NCBI GenBank assembly: GCA_934358955.1
Contig: CAKRLC010000021.1
Span: forward strand, 1 to 32,634
Source: an uncultured Roseburia sp.
Lineage (GTDB): Bacteria > Bacillota > Clostridia > Lachnospirales > Lachnospiraceae
DNA length: 32,634 nucleotides
Direction of reading: 5' to 3'
In this document: positions 8,283 through 16,152 of the stretch, piece after piece
Layout: the number at the start of each line of letters is the position of its first letter
Position numbering within the stretch: position 1 is the stretch's first letter
Translations under genes and position numbers: made by a program
Notes under the pieces: generated by a model
What the model saw: only the letters and a program-made list of their open reading frames with translations
The model's database searches: none
Told to the model about the DNA's origin: nothing

Positions 8283-9542
8283 TCAGTGCGTCTTACGGTT
8301 GATGTAATTCGTCTTATATTTGGAGTAGATGATCTTCTGGCTGCTGTAGAGTCCGTAGTAGCCGGAAAGCATGTAACTGAATGCAACTGCAAGCAGGAAA
8401 TATGGCATACCGTCATAACCAAATAATTCAAAGCTGATCAGTAAGGATGTGATCGGGCAGTTGGTAACACCACAGAAAACGGCTGTCATGCCGACTGCGG
8501 CACAGAGGCTTGGAGAGAAGCCAAGCAGATTTCCAAACAGACAACCGAAGGTTGCTCCGGTAAAGAAGGATGGAACGATCTCGCCGCCCTTATAACCGGC
8601 TCCAAGTGTTAATGCCGTAAAAATCATTTTCAGCAGGAAGGCTTCCGGACGTACCGAACCTTCAATGCATTGTTCAATGACATTCATGCCGGCGCCGTTA
8701 TACGTCTGGTCACCGACAAGCAGAGTCAGGACAATGATAATACATCCGCCTACGAAGATACGGATATATGGATTCTGGAACAGCTTCTTGTAAATATGCT
8801 CACTCTGGTGGAGCAGGATACAAAAAAGAATACTGACACCGGCACATAAAACTGCTAGAACGGAAATCTTCACAGCGGTAGAAATCTGCAGTGCCGGAAT
8901 GTTATCAAGTAAGAACAATTCCGGAGCAACTCCGAAAAACCGGGCAACTGCGTAGGCAACGAGCGAGGAGATTACGCATGGAACAAGAGCTGCATAATAC
9001 ATGACACCAACGCTGACCACTTCCATGGAAAAGACGGCAGCTGCCATCGGAGTACCGAATAAGGCAGAGAAAGCAGCACTCATGCCGCACATGATCATAA
9101 TATGTTTGTCTTTTTCGTCAAAACGGAACAATTTGCCGAGGCCATTTCCGATACTGCCGCCAAGCTGTAAGGCAGCTCCTTCACGTCCTGCGGATCCACC
9201 GAAGAGATGGGTGAGCAGTGTGGAAATAAAAATCAATGGAGCCATACGCAAAGGCAGGTTTTCATCGGAATGGATCGCAGATAATACAAGGTTGGTTCCG
9301 GTGTCTTTTTCGTCATGCAATAGTCGGTAACAGCCTACGATAACAAGTCCGGCGACCGGAAGAAGAAAAAGTAACCATGGATTCTTTGTGCGCATCAGTG
9401 TTACAACAGACATGCCAAAGTAAAAGAGGGTGCCGACACCGCCTACAAACAGTCCGGAAAGAATGGAAAAAAGGACCCATTTTCCGGAGGTGGCAATTCT
9501 GCTGAAGTCGTGTTTTAATTTTTGTTGGAATATTTCTTTCAT
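8283..9542 (-). CDS. CLC-family anion/proton antiporter, probably fluoride exporter (CLC-F type)
   Basis: A 419-aa polytopic membrane protein with about ten or more hydrophobic segments. It carries the CLC signature GREGAALQLGGS, with the gating glutamate at residue 121. Three features favour the fluoride-exporting CLC-F clade over chloride carriers. TGTNLVL stands where chloride CLCs have GSGIP. The run LRMAPLIFISTLLTHLFGG precedes the GREG motif. KGGEIVPSFFTGATFG stands in place of GGIFAP. The expected function is expulsion of F- in exchange for H+ across the cytoplasmic membrane. The gene stands alone on the minus strand, with its own promoter and a terminator-like hairpin in the leader. 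I looked for a fluoride (crcB) riboswitch upstream and did not find one. CLC family is near certain; fluoride specificity is inferred from motifs. Confidence 0.92.
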   Translation of the reverse strand: MKEIFQQKLKHDFSRIATSGKWVLFSILSGLFVGGVGTLFYFGMSVVTLMRTKNPWLLFLLPVAGLVIVGCYRLLHDEKDTGTNLVLSAIHSDENLPLRMAPLIFISTLLTHLFGGSAGREGAALQLGGSIGNGLGKLFRFDEKDKHIMIMCGMSAAFSALFGTPMAAAVFSMEVVSVGVMYYAALVPCVISSLVAYAVARFFGVAPELFLLDNIPALQISTAVKISVLAVLCAGVSILFCILLHQSEHIYKKLFQNPYIRIFVGGCIIIVLTLLVGDQTYNGAGMNVIEQCIEGSVRPEAFLLKMIFTALTLGAGYKGGEIVPSFFTGATFGCLFGNLLGFSPSLCAAVGMTAVFCGVTNCPITSLLISFELFGYDGMPYFLLAVAFSYMLSGYYGLYSSQKIIYSKYKTNYINRKTH

Positions 9543-9586
9543 GATAGTTCACTTTCTGAATAGTATGATTTTTTATTGCTTAAATG

Positions 9587-9640
9587 ATTCGGCTGTCAAA
9601 AAACTGCATTTCAGTTTAGAAATGCAGATTGCACAAGTCT
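9587..9640. repeat. Diverged relative of the left end of the 22488-22718 element
   Basis: This stretch aligns by eye with 22486-22540: GATTCGG, TGTC, CTGCATTT, AGTTTA and ATTGCACAA occur in the same order with nearly the same spacing. It contains the terminator hairpin of the CLC leader, so an inserted element may have supplied that structure. Confidence 0.45.
9598..9627 (-). terminator. Terminator-type hairpin in the 5' leader of the CLC gene
   Basis: On the minus strand CTGCATTTC (9627-9619), loop, and GAAATGCAG (9612-9604) form a perfect 9-bp stem followed by six T (9603-9598). It lies between the predicted promoter and the CLC start, about 56 nt before the ATG, so it would act as an attenuator. 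The T-run also forms part of a TTGACA hexamer (9599-9594) that could be the -35 of a second promoter, with TAAAAA at 9575-9570. Confidence 0.65.
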
Positions 9641-9683
9641 TCTATCTAACTAAAATAGTAGCATTTTAAATAGAAGATTTCAA
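9638..9683 (-). promoter_or_regulatory. Promoter of the CLC gene inside an 8-bp inverted repeat
   Basis: On the minus strand TTGAAA (9683-9678), 17-nt spacer, TACTAT (9660-9655). TCTTCTAT (9638-9645) and ATAGAAGA (9670-9677) are a perfect inverted repeat flanking the -10 box, a possible operator. From 9684 to 9880 I see no gene, only AT-rich DNA with a TTTACAAA direct repeat near 9730. Confidence 0.55.
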
Positions 9684-9880
9684 TTAAAATATCCTTTGAA
9701 AGATTTCGTGTGAATTGCATTTGCTGATTTTTACAAAGGTTTACAAAAAACCATGAAATATGACATGCCTTGAACCTATATGAAAAAGAAACTGATGGCA
9801 AAATGCACAAAAACCATGCGCCATTTTTATGTAATATAGAGAATGTAACAAAAGGTACTTGCATCCTTCTGAAAAAGGGT

Positions 9881-9946
9881 TATAATACAATTATCAGCTG
9901 GAAACGTTACCGGAAACATTACCGAAAAGGATTCCAAAGACGTTAC
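9881..9946 (+). promoter_or_regulatory. Promoter and operator-like array of the maltodextrin operon
   Basis: TATAAT at 9881-9886 has a poor -35 (TTGCAT, 9859-9864). Downstream, ACGTTAC or ACATTAC recurs at 9904, 9916 and 9940, that is at steps of 12 and 24 bp. The first two lie in a tandem 13-mer GGAAACRTTACCG. The first, TGGAAACGTTACCG, also resembles a catabolite-responsive (cre) site. Position and LacI-like AACGTT cores suggest repression by the LacI-type protein encoded at 13369, by CcpA, or both. Confidence 0.6.
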
Positions 9947-10015
9947 AGCAAAACGGCAGGCAGCCGCAAAAGATGCACGGAATATAAGGTGCATAATTTA
10001 TAGGAGGATGAAAAT

Positions 10016-11434
10016 ATGAAACGAAAAGTATTATCAGTGATGCTTGCAACAGCAATGACAGCAACTTTATTCGCTGGATGCGGAAGTGATACTTCCAATG
10101 CTGGAAGTGGGGATGCAGCAAGTACAGCAGAAGCAACGGAGTCAGCAGACAGCTCCAAGACAGATGCAGCCGCAGGTGGTGGTTCTGTTTATTACTTAAA
10201 CTTCAAACCAGAACAGGATCAGGCATGGCAGGATCTGGCTGCAAAGTATACCGAGCAGACAGGAACAAAGGTAACTGTTATTACAGCCGCAGATGGTACT
10301 TATGAGCAGACATTAAAATCAGAGATGGCAAAGAAAGAAGTACCTACATTATTCCAGGTAAACGGACCAGTAGGACTTGCAAACTGGAAAGATTACTGCT
10401 TAGATCTTTCTGGCAGCGAAATTTATTCACATCTGACAAGTGATGACTTCGCATTAAAAGATGGTGATGCAGTAGATGGTATCGCATATGTTGTTGAGAC
10501 ATACGGCCTCATTTATAACAAGAAGATCTTAAATGACTACTGTACAATGGACAACGCAGTAATTTCTTCTATCGATGAGATTAACAACTTTGATACATTA
10601 AAAGCAGTTGCAGACGATATTCAGTCCAGATTAGACGAGATCAATGATGAATTCGGATATGACCTTCAGGGTGCTTTCACTTCCGCAGGTATGGATGGAT
10701 CTTCTGACTGGAGATTTAAAACTCATTTAGCAAACCTTCCAATCTACTATGAATACAAAGACAAAGGCATCGAGTCTACAGATGCGATCGAAGGAACATA
10801 CCTTGATAACTACAAACAGATTTGGGATTTATATATCACAGATTCTACCTGCAAACCAGGAATGCTTTCCTCTAAGACAGGTGATGAAGCTGAATCCGAA
10901 TTCGGTATGGAAGAAGCAGTCTTCTATCAGAATGGTACATGGGAATATGGTAACCTTACAAATGAAGACAATGGTTATCTTGTAACAGCAGACGATATGA
11001 GTATGATGCCAATCTACATTGGTGTTGAAGGTGAAGAGAATCAGGGACTTTGCACAGGTTCTGAGAACTACTGGTGTGTAAACAGCAAGGCTTCTGCAGA
11101 AGATCAGCAGGCAACCTTAGATTTCTTAAACTGGGTGATCACATCTGATGAAGGACGTGAATCTATGGCTCATGAAATGGGATTCACAACACCATTTGAT
11201 ACATTCACAGGTGATTATGTAGCAGATAACGTATTTATCCAGGCTTCTAACCAGTACATCGCTGATGGTAAATATTCTGTAACATGGAACTTCTCTACAA
11301 TCCCATCTGAGACATGGAAAGATGGCGTAGGTTCTGCATTATTAGAGTATGCACAGGGAACAGCTGACTGGGACGGTGTTGTAACAGCATTCGTTGACGG
11401 ATGGGCTACTGAGTACGCAGCAGCAAACAAATAA
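10016..11434 (+). CDS. Sugar ABC transporter substrate-binding lipoprotein (MalE-like)
   Basis: A 472-aa protein with a lipoprotein signal peptide and lipobox FAGC (Cys22), then a Ser/Ala/Asp-rich linker to about residue 57. The body follows the family 1 solute-binding fold: YYLNFKPEQDQAWQDLAAKYTEQTGTKV at the start, YLIYNKK-type hinge sequence (YGLIYNKKIL) and EAVFYQNGTWEYGNL. AGGAGG sits 8 nt before the ATG. It heads a cluster with two permeases, a LacI-type regulator and malQ, so malto-oligosaccharides are the likely ligand. Codon choice is strongly biased (TTA, TTC, AAC, ACA) compared with neighbours, consistent with high expression. A strong hairpin follows the stop codon. Family is secure; substrate is inferred from context. 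Confidence 0.9.
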   Translation: MKRKVLSVMLATAMTATLFAGCGSDTSNAGSGDAASTAEATESADSSKTDAAAGGGSVYYLNFKPEQDQAWQDLAAKYTEQTGTKVTVITAADGTYEQTLKSEMAKKEVPTLFQVNGPVGLANWKDYCLDLSGSEIYSHLTSDDFALKDGDAVDGIAYVVETYGLIYNKKILNDYCTMDNAVISSIDEINNFDTLKAVADDIQSRLDEINDEFGYDLQGAFTSAGMDGSSDWRFKTHLANLPIYYEYKDKGIESTDAIEGTYLDNYKQIWDLYITDSTCKPGMLSSKTGDEAESEFGMEEAVFYQNGTWEYGNLTNEDNGYLVTADDMSMMPIYIGVEGEENQGLCTGSENYWCVNSKASAEDQQATLDFLNWVITSDEGRESMAHEMGFTTPFDTFTGDYVADNVFIQASNQYIADGKYSVTWNFSTIPSETWKDGVGSALLEYAQGTADWDGVVTAFVDGWATEYAAANK

Positions 11435-11453
11435 ATTTTAAATGACTGACAAG

Positions 11454-11485
11454 GAAAGGGTGTGTGGTCTGCCACTCACCCTTTC
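11454..11485 (+). other. Intercistronic stem-loop between binding protein and permease genes
   Basis: GAAAGGGTG (11454-11462) pairs with CACCCTTTC (11477-11485), and after a T-T mismatch GTGG pairs with CCAC around loop TCTG. There is no T-run. Such hairpins commonly protect the 3' end of the binding-protein mRNA so that it exceeds permease mRNA; that role is inferred here. Confidence 0.8.
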
Positions 11486-11523
11486 ATAGTATAAAGTTGT
11501 ATGATGATGAGAGGATGGAAGTT

Positions 11524-12366
11524 ATGGAGAAAGCGATCAAAAAATATTTTCCGGTTTTTGCGCTCCCAACATTAGTGGCATTTACAATCGGCTTTATAGT
11601 TCCTTTTCTTATGGGTATCTATTTATCATTTTGTGAATTCACAACAGTTACTGATGCAAGCTTTGTGGGGTTAAAAAACTATCTGCGTGTATTTACTGAC
11701 GCAACGTTTGTACATGCATTATGGTTCACCGCATTATTTACCATTGTGTCTGTATTGACGATCAATGTCTTTGCGTTTGTAATAGCGATGCTTTTAACAA
11801 AGGGAATTAAGGGTACTAATTTTTTCCGTACCGTATTTTTTATGCCAAACCTGATCGGTGGTATCGTATTAGGTTATATCTGGCAGATTTTATTAAATGG
11901 TATTTTAAGCCATTTTGAAAGAACACTGACTTATTCTTCTTCTTATGGATTCTGGGGTCTGGTTATCTTAATGAACTGGCAGCAGGTTGGTTATATGATG
12001 ATCATTTATATTGCAGGAATACAGAATATTCCGGGAGAGCTGATCGAGGCAGCAAAGATGGATGGAGCTTCTAACTGGCAGTTATTAAAGAGTGTTACAA
12101 TCCCTATGGTAATGCCTTCTATCACAATCTGTTCCTTCCTGACACTGACGAACTCCTTCAAACTGTTTGACCAGAACCTGGCTCTGACAGCAGGTGAACC
12201 ATCGAACAATTCACAGATGTTAGCACTGAATATTTTTGAAACATTCTATGGAAGAACCGGCTGGGAAGGCGTTGGCCAGGCAAAAGCAGTGATCTTCTTT
12301 ATTATTGTAGCGATCATCGCACTGACGCAGAATAGGCTGACCAAGGCAAAGGAGGTACAGCAGTAA
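11524..12366 (+). CDS. Sugar ABC transporter permease, MalF/UgpA-like
   Basis: An inner-membrane permease with about six transmembrane helices and the cytoplasmic EAA loop GELIEAAKMDGASNWQLLKSV, which docks an ABC ATPase. I chose ATG 11524 (MEKAIKKYFPVF, about 280 aa) because AGAGG lies 9 nt upstream. The in-frame ATG at 11515 touches that AGAGG, and the longer in-frame GTG at 11464 lies inside the intercistronic hairpin. It forms a heterodimer with the next gene product, whose start overlaps its stop by one base. No ATPase gene is in the cluster, so a shared MsmX/MalK-type ATPase encoded elsewhere is expected. Confidence 0.9.
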   Translation: MEKAIKKYFPVFALPTLVAFTIGFIVPFLMGIYLSFCEFTTVTDASFVGLKNYLRVFTDATFVHALWFTALFTIVSVLTINVFAFVIAMLLTKGIKGTNFFRTVFFMPNLIGGIVLGYIWQILLNGILSHFERTLTYSSSYGFWGLVILMNWQQVGYMMIIYIAGIQNIPGELIEAAKMDGASNWQLLKSVTIPMVMPSITICSFLTLTNSFKLFDQNLALTAGEPSNNSQMLALNIFETFYGRTGWEGVGQAKAVIFFIIVAIIALTQNRLTKAKEVQQ

Positions 12367-13238
12367 TGGCAAAGAAAGTAAAAGAAAAAAATGATGTAAG
12401 TGCAGTAAGAAAAGCAAAGCATGGCGGCATTCTGACAGCATTCTTCAGTTTACTGACCGTATTTTATCTGTACCCGATTTTTCTGGTATTGATCAACTCG
12501 TTTAAGAAAAAAGGATTTATCACGAAAAATGCATTTGCATTGCCAAATGAAAAATCCTTCACCGGAATTTCCAATTTCGTTCGCGGTATTGAAAAAACGA
12601 ACTTTTTCCAGGCATTTGGAAACTCTGTTATCATTACCGTTGGCTCTGTTGCAGTGATCATTTTATGTACTTCCATGTGCGCATGGTATATCACAAGAGT
12701 GCATAATAAACTGAATACAACTATTTACATGTTATGTCTGTTTTCCATGATCGTACCATTCCAGATGGTTATGTTTACATTATCAAAACTTGCAAATATG
12801 ATGCATCTGAATAACCCGATCGGTATTATCTTAGTATATCTTGGATTTGGTGCAGGATTAGCGGTATTTATGTTCTGCGGTTTTGTAAAGAGTATTCCGC
12901 TCGAGATCGAAGAGGCTGCCATGATCGATGGATGTACACCGATCCAGACATTTTTCCAGGTTGTATTCCCGATTATGAAACCAACAGCCATTACCGTTGC
13001 AATTTTACAGGCAATGTGGATCTGGAACGATTACTTACTTCCATATCTGGTATTGGATATTAAAAAGTATAAAACAATCCCAATTGTAATCCAGTACTTA
13101 AAGGGCGGTTATGGAGCTGTTGACTGGGGTACTATGATGGCAATGCTTGTACTTGCAATTGTCCCGATTGTTATTTTCTATGTGGCATGCCAGAAATATA
13201 TTATCGAAGGTGTTGTTGCAGGAGCGGTAAAAGGTTAA
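12366..13238 (+). CDS. Sugar ABC transporter permease, MalG/UgpE-like
   Basis: A 290-aa permease. The ATG overlaps the last base of the upstream stop, with AAGGAGG in front. It has a basic N-terminus, about six hydrophobic segments and the EAA loop PLEIEEAAMIDGCTPIQTFFQVVFP. The C-terminus EGVVAGAVKG is the usual ending of MalG-type carbohydrate permeases. It pairs with the previous permease and delivers the sugar captured by the lipoprotein at 10016. A promoter-containing gap of about 130 bp separates it from the regulator gene. Confidence 0.92.
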   Translation: MAKKVKEKNDVSAVRKAKHGGILTAFFSLLTVFYLYPIFLVLINSFKKKGFITKNAFALPNEKSFTGISNFVRGIEKTNFFQAFGNSVIITVGSVAVIILCTSMCAWYITRVHNKLNTTIYMLCLFSMIVPFQMVMFTLSKLANMMHLNNPIGIILVYLGFGAGLAVFMFCGFVKSIPLEIEEAAMIDGCTPIQTFFQVVFPIMKPTAITVAILQAMWIWNDYLLPYLVLDIKKYKTIPIVIQYLKGGYGAVDWGTMMAMLVLAIVPIVIFYVACQKYIIEGVVAGAVKG

Positions 13239-13256
13239 TAGAATCATAAGTTAAGG

Positions 13257-13285
13257 TTGTAATTGTTCTCTGTTTTTGGTAAAAT
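13257..13285 (+). promoter_or_regulatory. Promoter of the LacI-type regulator and malQ
   Basis: TTGTAA (13257-13262), 17-nt spacer and TAAAAT (13280-13285) preceded by TGG, an extended -10 element. It would allow the regulator and malQ to be transcribed apart from the transporter genes. Confidence 0.55.
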
Positions 13286-13368
13286 GGACACGCTTCTGCA
13301 GTCGTAGTAAGGATTGCGGATAACGTGTTTTAAATAAAGAAGTAAAAGAAAAGACAGGAAATAATAAT

Positions 13369-14379
13369 ATGGTTACGATTAAGGATATAGCCAGGGAATC
13401 AGGATATTCAGTCAGTACGGTTTCCAGGGTTCTGAATCATAGAAGCGATGTCAGTCCTGATGCAAAGAAAAAAATTGAAGAAATAGTTGAAAAATTTCAT
13501 TTTGTTCCGAATAATAATGCAAAACATTTAAAACAGAATAGTACGAAAGCAATCGGAGTGCTTGTCAAAGGTATTTCCAATATGCTTTTCTCCAACATCG
13601 TGGAAGAGATCCAGCGGATGATCGGAAAAACAGACTATACTTTGATTGTTTCTTATATTGATGAGGATGATAACGAGGTAGAGCAGGCTCTGCAGCTTTG
13701 CAGGGAGCGCAAGCCGCTTGGACTGTTATTTTTAGGTGGTAATCCGGAATTTTTCAAACAGGATTTTGCAAAAGTGGATGTACCAAGCGTCCTTGTAACG
13801 AACCGTGCCAATGAGCTTTTGTTTCAGAACTTATCCAGCGTGGCAACCGATGATATTGCGGCAGGAAAATGTGCAGTAGATGCATTGTTTGAGGCTGGTC
13901 ATAATAAGATTGGTATTCTTGGCGGTGATCCGGTCAAGTCTTATACGAGCCATCAGCGTTATCTTGGATGCCGTGAGAGCTTTGCAGAGCATCAGAAGGA
14001 GATGAACCTGGATGTTTGTTATGAGAAGGCAAGATTCTCCTTTGACAGTGCTTACCGCGCAATGAAGCGGCTGATCGAAAAGTATCCGGATCTGACGGCG
14101 GTCTTTGCAATGTCAGATGTTATGGCAATCGGCGCGATTCGTGCGCTGCGTGATATGGATTATCGCGTGCCGGAAGATGTTTCTGTCATAGGCTTTGATG
14201 GAACGGTACTAGCAGAATATTACAATCCAAAGCTTGCCACGATCAGACAGCAGTACAAAACACTTGCAATACGGAGTGTAGAAATATTATTTGGACAGAT
14301 TGAATTGAAAAACGAACCGATTTATGAAGTAGTACCTTTTGAGTTTGCAAATGGGGAGAGCATACAGAATTTGAAATAG
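13369..14379 (+). CDS. LacI-family transcriptional regulator (MalR-like)
   Basis: A 336-aa repressor. Residues 2-50 form the LacI helix-turn-helix and hinge: TIKDIARESGYSVSTVSRVLN, then PNNNAKHLK. The rest is the periplasmic-binding-protein-like sugar-sensing domain, with the typical KAIGVLVKGISN opening, TDDIAAGKCAVDALFEAGHNKIGIL, and the C-terminal SVIGFDGTVLAEYYNPKLATI run. It lies between the transporter genes and malQ and is the obvious candidate to control both, perhaps through the ACRTTAC array at 9904-9946. The gap to malQ is only 33 nt, so the two are probably cotranscribed. Family certain; inducer (maltose or a maltodextrin) inferred. Confidence 0.93.
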   Translation: MVTIKDIARESGYSVSTVSRVLNHRSDVSPDAKKKIEEIVEKFHFVPNNNAKHLKQNSTKAIGVLVKGISNMLFSNIVEEIQRMIGKTDYTLIVSYIDEDDNEVEQALQLCRERKPLGLLFLGGNPEFFKQDFAKVDVPSVLVTNRANELLFQNLSSVATDDIAAGKCAVDALFEAGHNKIGILGGDPVKSYTSHQRYLGCRESFAEHQKEMNLDVCYEKARFSFDSAYRAMKRLIEKYPDLTAVFAMSDVMAIGAIRALRDMDYRVPEDVSVIGFDGTVLAEYYNPKLATIRQQYKTLAIRSVEILFGQIELKNEPIYEVVPFEFANGESIQNLK

Positions 14380-14412
14380 AGTTGCAGGACTCACTTAGGA
14401 GGAATAAATGTT

Positions 14413-15894
14413 ATGAGAAGCAGTGGTGTATTGATGCACATCTCATCTTTGCCATCTCCTTATGGAATTGGTACGATGGGAAAAGAAGCAAGAAAATTCG
14501 TTGATTTTCTGGAGAAAGCAGGACAGAAGTACTGGCAGATACTTCCAATCTGTCCTACGAGCTACGGAGATTCGCCATATCAGTCTTTTTCAAGCTTTGC
14601 AGGGAATCCATATTTTATCGATCTGGAACAGCTTTGCAAAGATAAATTATTAAAAAAATCAGAGTGTGATTCTTTCCCATGGGGAAAGAATCCGCATTAT
14701 GTAGATTATGGTGTCATGTATCATTCGCGTTATGCGTTATTAAAGAAAGCTTATGTGCGTTTTTGCAAGAACGAGCCGGAAGCATTTGCTGTGTTCTGTG
14801 AAGCAGAGAAAGACTGGCTGGATGATTATGCTTTATTTATGGCGTTAAAGGATGCGCATGATGGAGCTGCCTGGTCTGAGTGGGAACCTGAATTAAAGAC
14901 CAGGGAAGAAAGTGCACTGGAAGAAGCGAGAGTAACGTATGCTGATGGCATCCGTTTTTATAAGATGCTGCAGTATTTATTCTACGAACAGTGGCGTGCT
15001 TTAAAAGCATATATCAATGAACGTGGGATTGAGGTCATTGGGGATGTGCCGATTTATGTTGCAGGGGATTCTGCTGACGTATGGGCAAACCCGACGCAGT
15101 TTTACCTGGATGAGAATCTGGATCCAATCGATGTGGCCGGATGCCCGCCGGATGCATTTTCCGCAGACGGACAGCTTTGGGGCAACCCGCTGTTTCGCTG
15201 GGATGTAATGAAGGAAGATGGATACAGCTGGTGGACAAAACGTGTGAAAGCAATGTCACAGCTTTATGATATTGTCCGTATTGACCATTTCCGTGGATTT
15301 GATTCTTATTATGCAATCCCTGGAAAGGATACAACGGCACGTAACGGTGAGTGGAGACAGGGACCTGGCATGGATCTTTTCCGGACACTGGAGGCAAAGC
15401 TTGGTAAGCTGAATATTATAGTGGAGGATCTTGGCTATCTGACACCATCCGTTTTAGAGCTTGTAAAAGAATCCGGTTTTCCTGGCATGAAAGTGATCCA
15501 GTTCGCTTTTGATTCCAGAGAGGGAAGCGATTATCTGCCGCATACGTATAAACCACATTCAGTTGTTTATACCGGAACGCACGATAATGATACCGCTATG
15601 GGCTGGATGAAAACAGCTCCGAAGGAAAGTGTAAAGTTTGCAAAAGAGTATTTGAACCTTACGAAGGAAGAAGGCTATAACTGGGGACTGATGCGTGGAG
15701 CATGGAGCTCAGTCAGTGACCTTGCGATCGTTCCGATGCAGGATCTGATCGGCATTGGTTCAGAAGGACGTATGAACACACCGTCCACTCTGGGTGGCAA
15801 CTGGCAATGGAGAGCAACTTCCGACCAGATCACCGCAAAGCTTGCAAAAAAAATGCATGCTTATATGCAGATGTATGGAAGATTAAGAAAATAA
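14413..15894 (+). CDS. malQ: 4-alpha-glucanotransferase (amylomaltase, GH77)
   Basis: A 493-aa cytoplasmic enzyme of normal length for GH77. It transfers alpha-1,4-glucan segments between malto-oligosaccharides and releases glucose, completing use of imported maltodextrins. The N-terminus RSSGVLMHISSLPSPYGIGTMG is characteristic. The catalytic residues are visible: nucleophile Asp291 in RIDHFRGF, acid/base Glu338 in VEDLG, and Asp391 in GTHDNDT. The GDVPIYVAGDSADVW segment and the late NTPSTLGGNWQWR motif are also typical. AGGAGG lies 10 nt before ATG 14413; an earlier ATG at 14408 meets a stop after two codons. A branched terminator follows the gene. Confidence 0.97.
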   Translation: MRSSGVLMHISSLPSPYGIGTMGKEARKFVDFLEKAGQKYWQILPICPTSYGDSPYQSFSSFAGNPYFIDLEQLCKDKLLKKSECDSFPWGKNPHYVDYGVMYHSRYALLKKAYVRFCKNEPEAFAVFCEAEKDWLDDYALFMALKDAHDGAAWSEWEPELKTREESALEEARVTYADGIRFYKMLQYLFYEQWRALKAYINERGIEVIGDVPIYVAGDSADVWANPTQFYLDENLDPIDVAGCPPDAFSADGQLWGNPLFRWDVMKEDGYSWWTKRVKAMSQLYDIVRIDHFRGFDSYYAIPGKDTTARNGEWRQGPGMDLFRTLEAKLGKLNIIVEDLGYLTPSVLELVKESGFPGMKVIQFAFDSREGSDYLPHTYKPHSVVYTGTHDNDTAMGWMKTAPKESVKFAKEYLNLTKEEGYNWGLMRGAWSSVSDLAIVPMQDLIGIGSEGRMNTPSTLGGNWQWRATSDQITAKLAKKMHAYMQMYGRLRK

Positions 15895-15911
15895 TTAAAA
15901 ATGAAAATGTA

Positions 15912-15972
15912 AAAATACCTGGAAAGTTATGTTATGAGGAGATTCCTCAAAGTCAGACTTTTCAGGTATTTT
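15912..15972 (+). terminator. Terminator after malQ
   Basis: AAAATACCTGGAAAGT (15912-15927) pairs with ACTTTTCAGGTATTTT (15957-15972) apart from one G-T pair. TGAGGA and TCCTCA form an inner hairpin (15935-15949). The A-rich 5' arm and T-rich 3' arm suit termination in either direction. Confidence 0.8.
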
Positions 15973-16020
15973 AGTTTATGGGGGTCAAATAGCACAAAGA
16001 GAAACGTTCCATTCGATAAG
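15973..16020 (+). repeat. Diverged fragment related to the 22488-22718 element
   Basis: AGTTTATG, then TCAAAT and GCACAAA, match 22513-22538 in order. GCACAAAGAGAAAC (15992-16005) is identical to 22640-22653 and the identity continues as TTCC after one difference. CATTCGATAAG resembles 22567-22577. The piece lies about 140 bp before a MATE gene, as the intact element does before the second MATE gene. Confidence 0.4.
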
Positions 16021-16044
16021 TATAGTTCTTTTTTTAAAACACGC

Positions 16045-16073
16045 TTGAAAAAAGAAATAGCAGGTTCTATAAT
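16045..16073 (+). promoter_or_regulatory. Promoter of the first MATE gene
   Basis: TTGAAA (16045-16050), exactly 17 nt, then a perfect TATAAT (16068-16073), about 80 bp before the start codon. The leader shows no clear riboswitch. Confidence 0.75.
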
Positions 16074-16152
16074 AGTGACACATTAGTAGAAAGAAGAACA
16101 CGATTAAAATAATCATGCAGTGTGGCATGGCTTAGGAAAAGGATGACAGATT

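Noticed and set aside
9543..9690. Fluoride (crcB) riboswitch before the CLC gene
   Set aside because: The conserved GGNGAUGG start and UGAUGACUCCU-like end are absent, and only about 20 nt lie between the predicted transcript start and the hairpin.
9770..10003. 77-codon open frame upstream of the maltodextrin operon
   Set aside because: It covers the -10 box and operator-like array, has no ribosome binding site and is very basic without recognisable features.
11464..11523. Upstream extension of the first sugar permease from GTG 11464
   Set aside because: The start lies inside the intercistronic hairpin and adds 20 residues unlike the family N-terminus; ATG 11524 has a properly spaced AGAGG.
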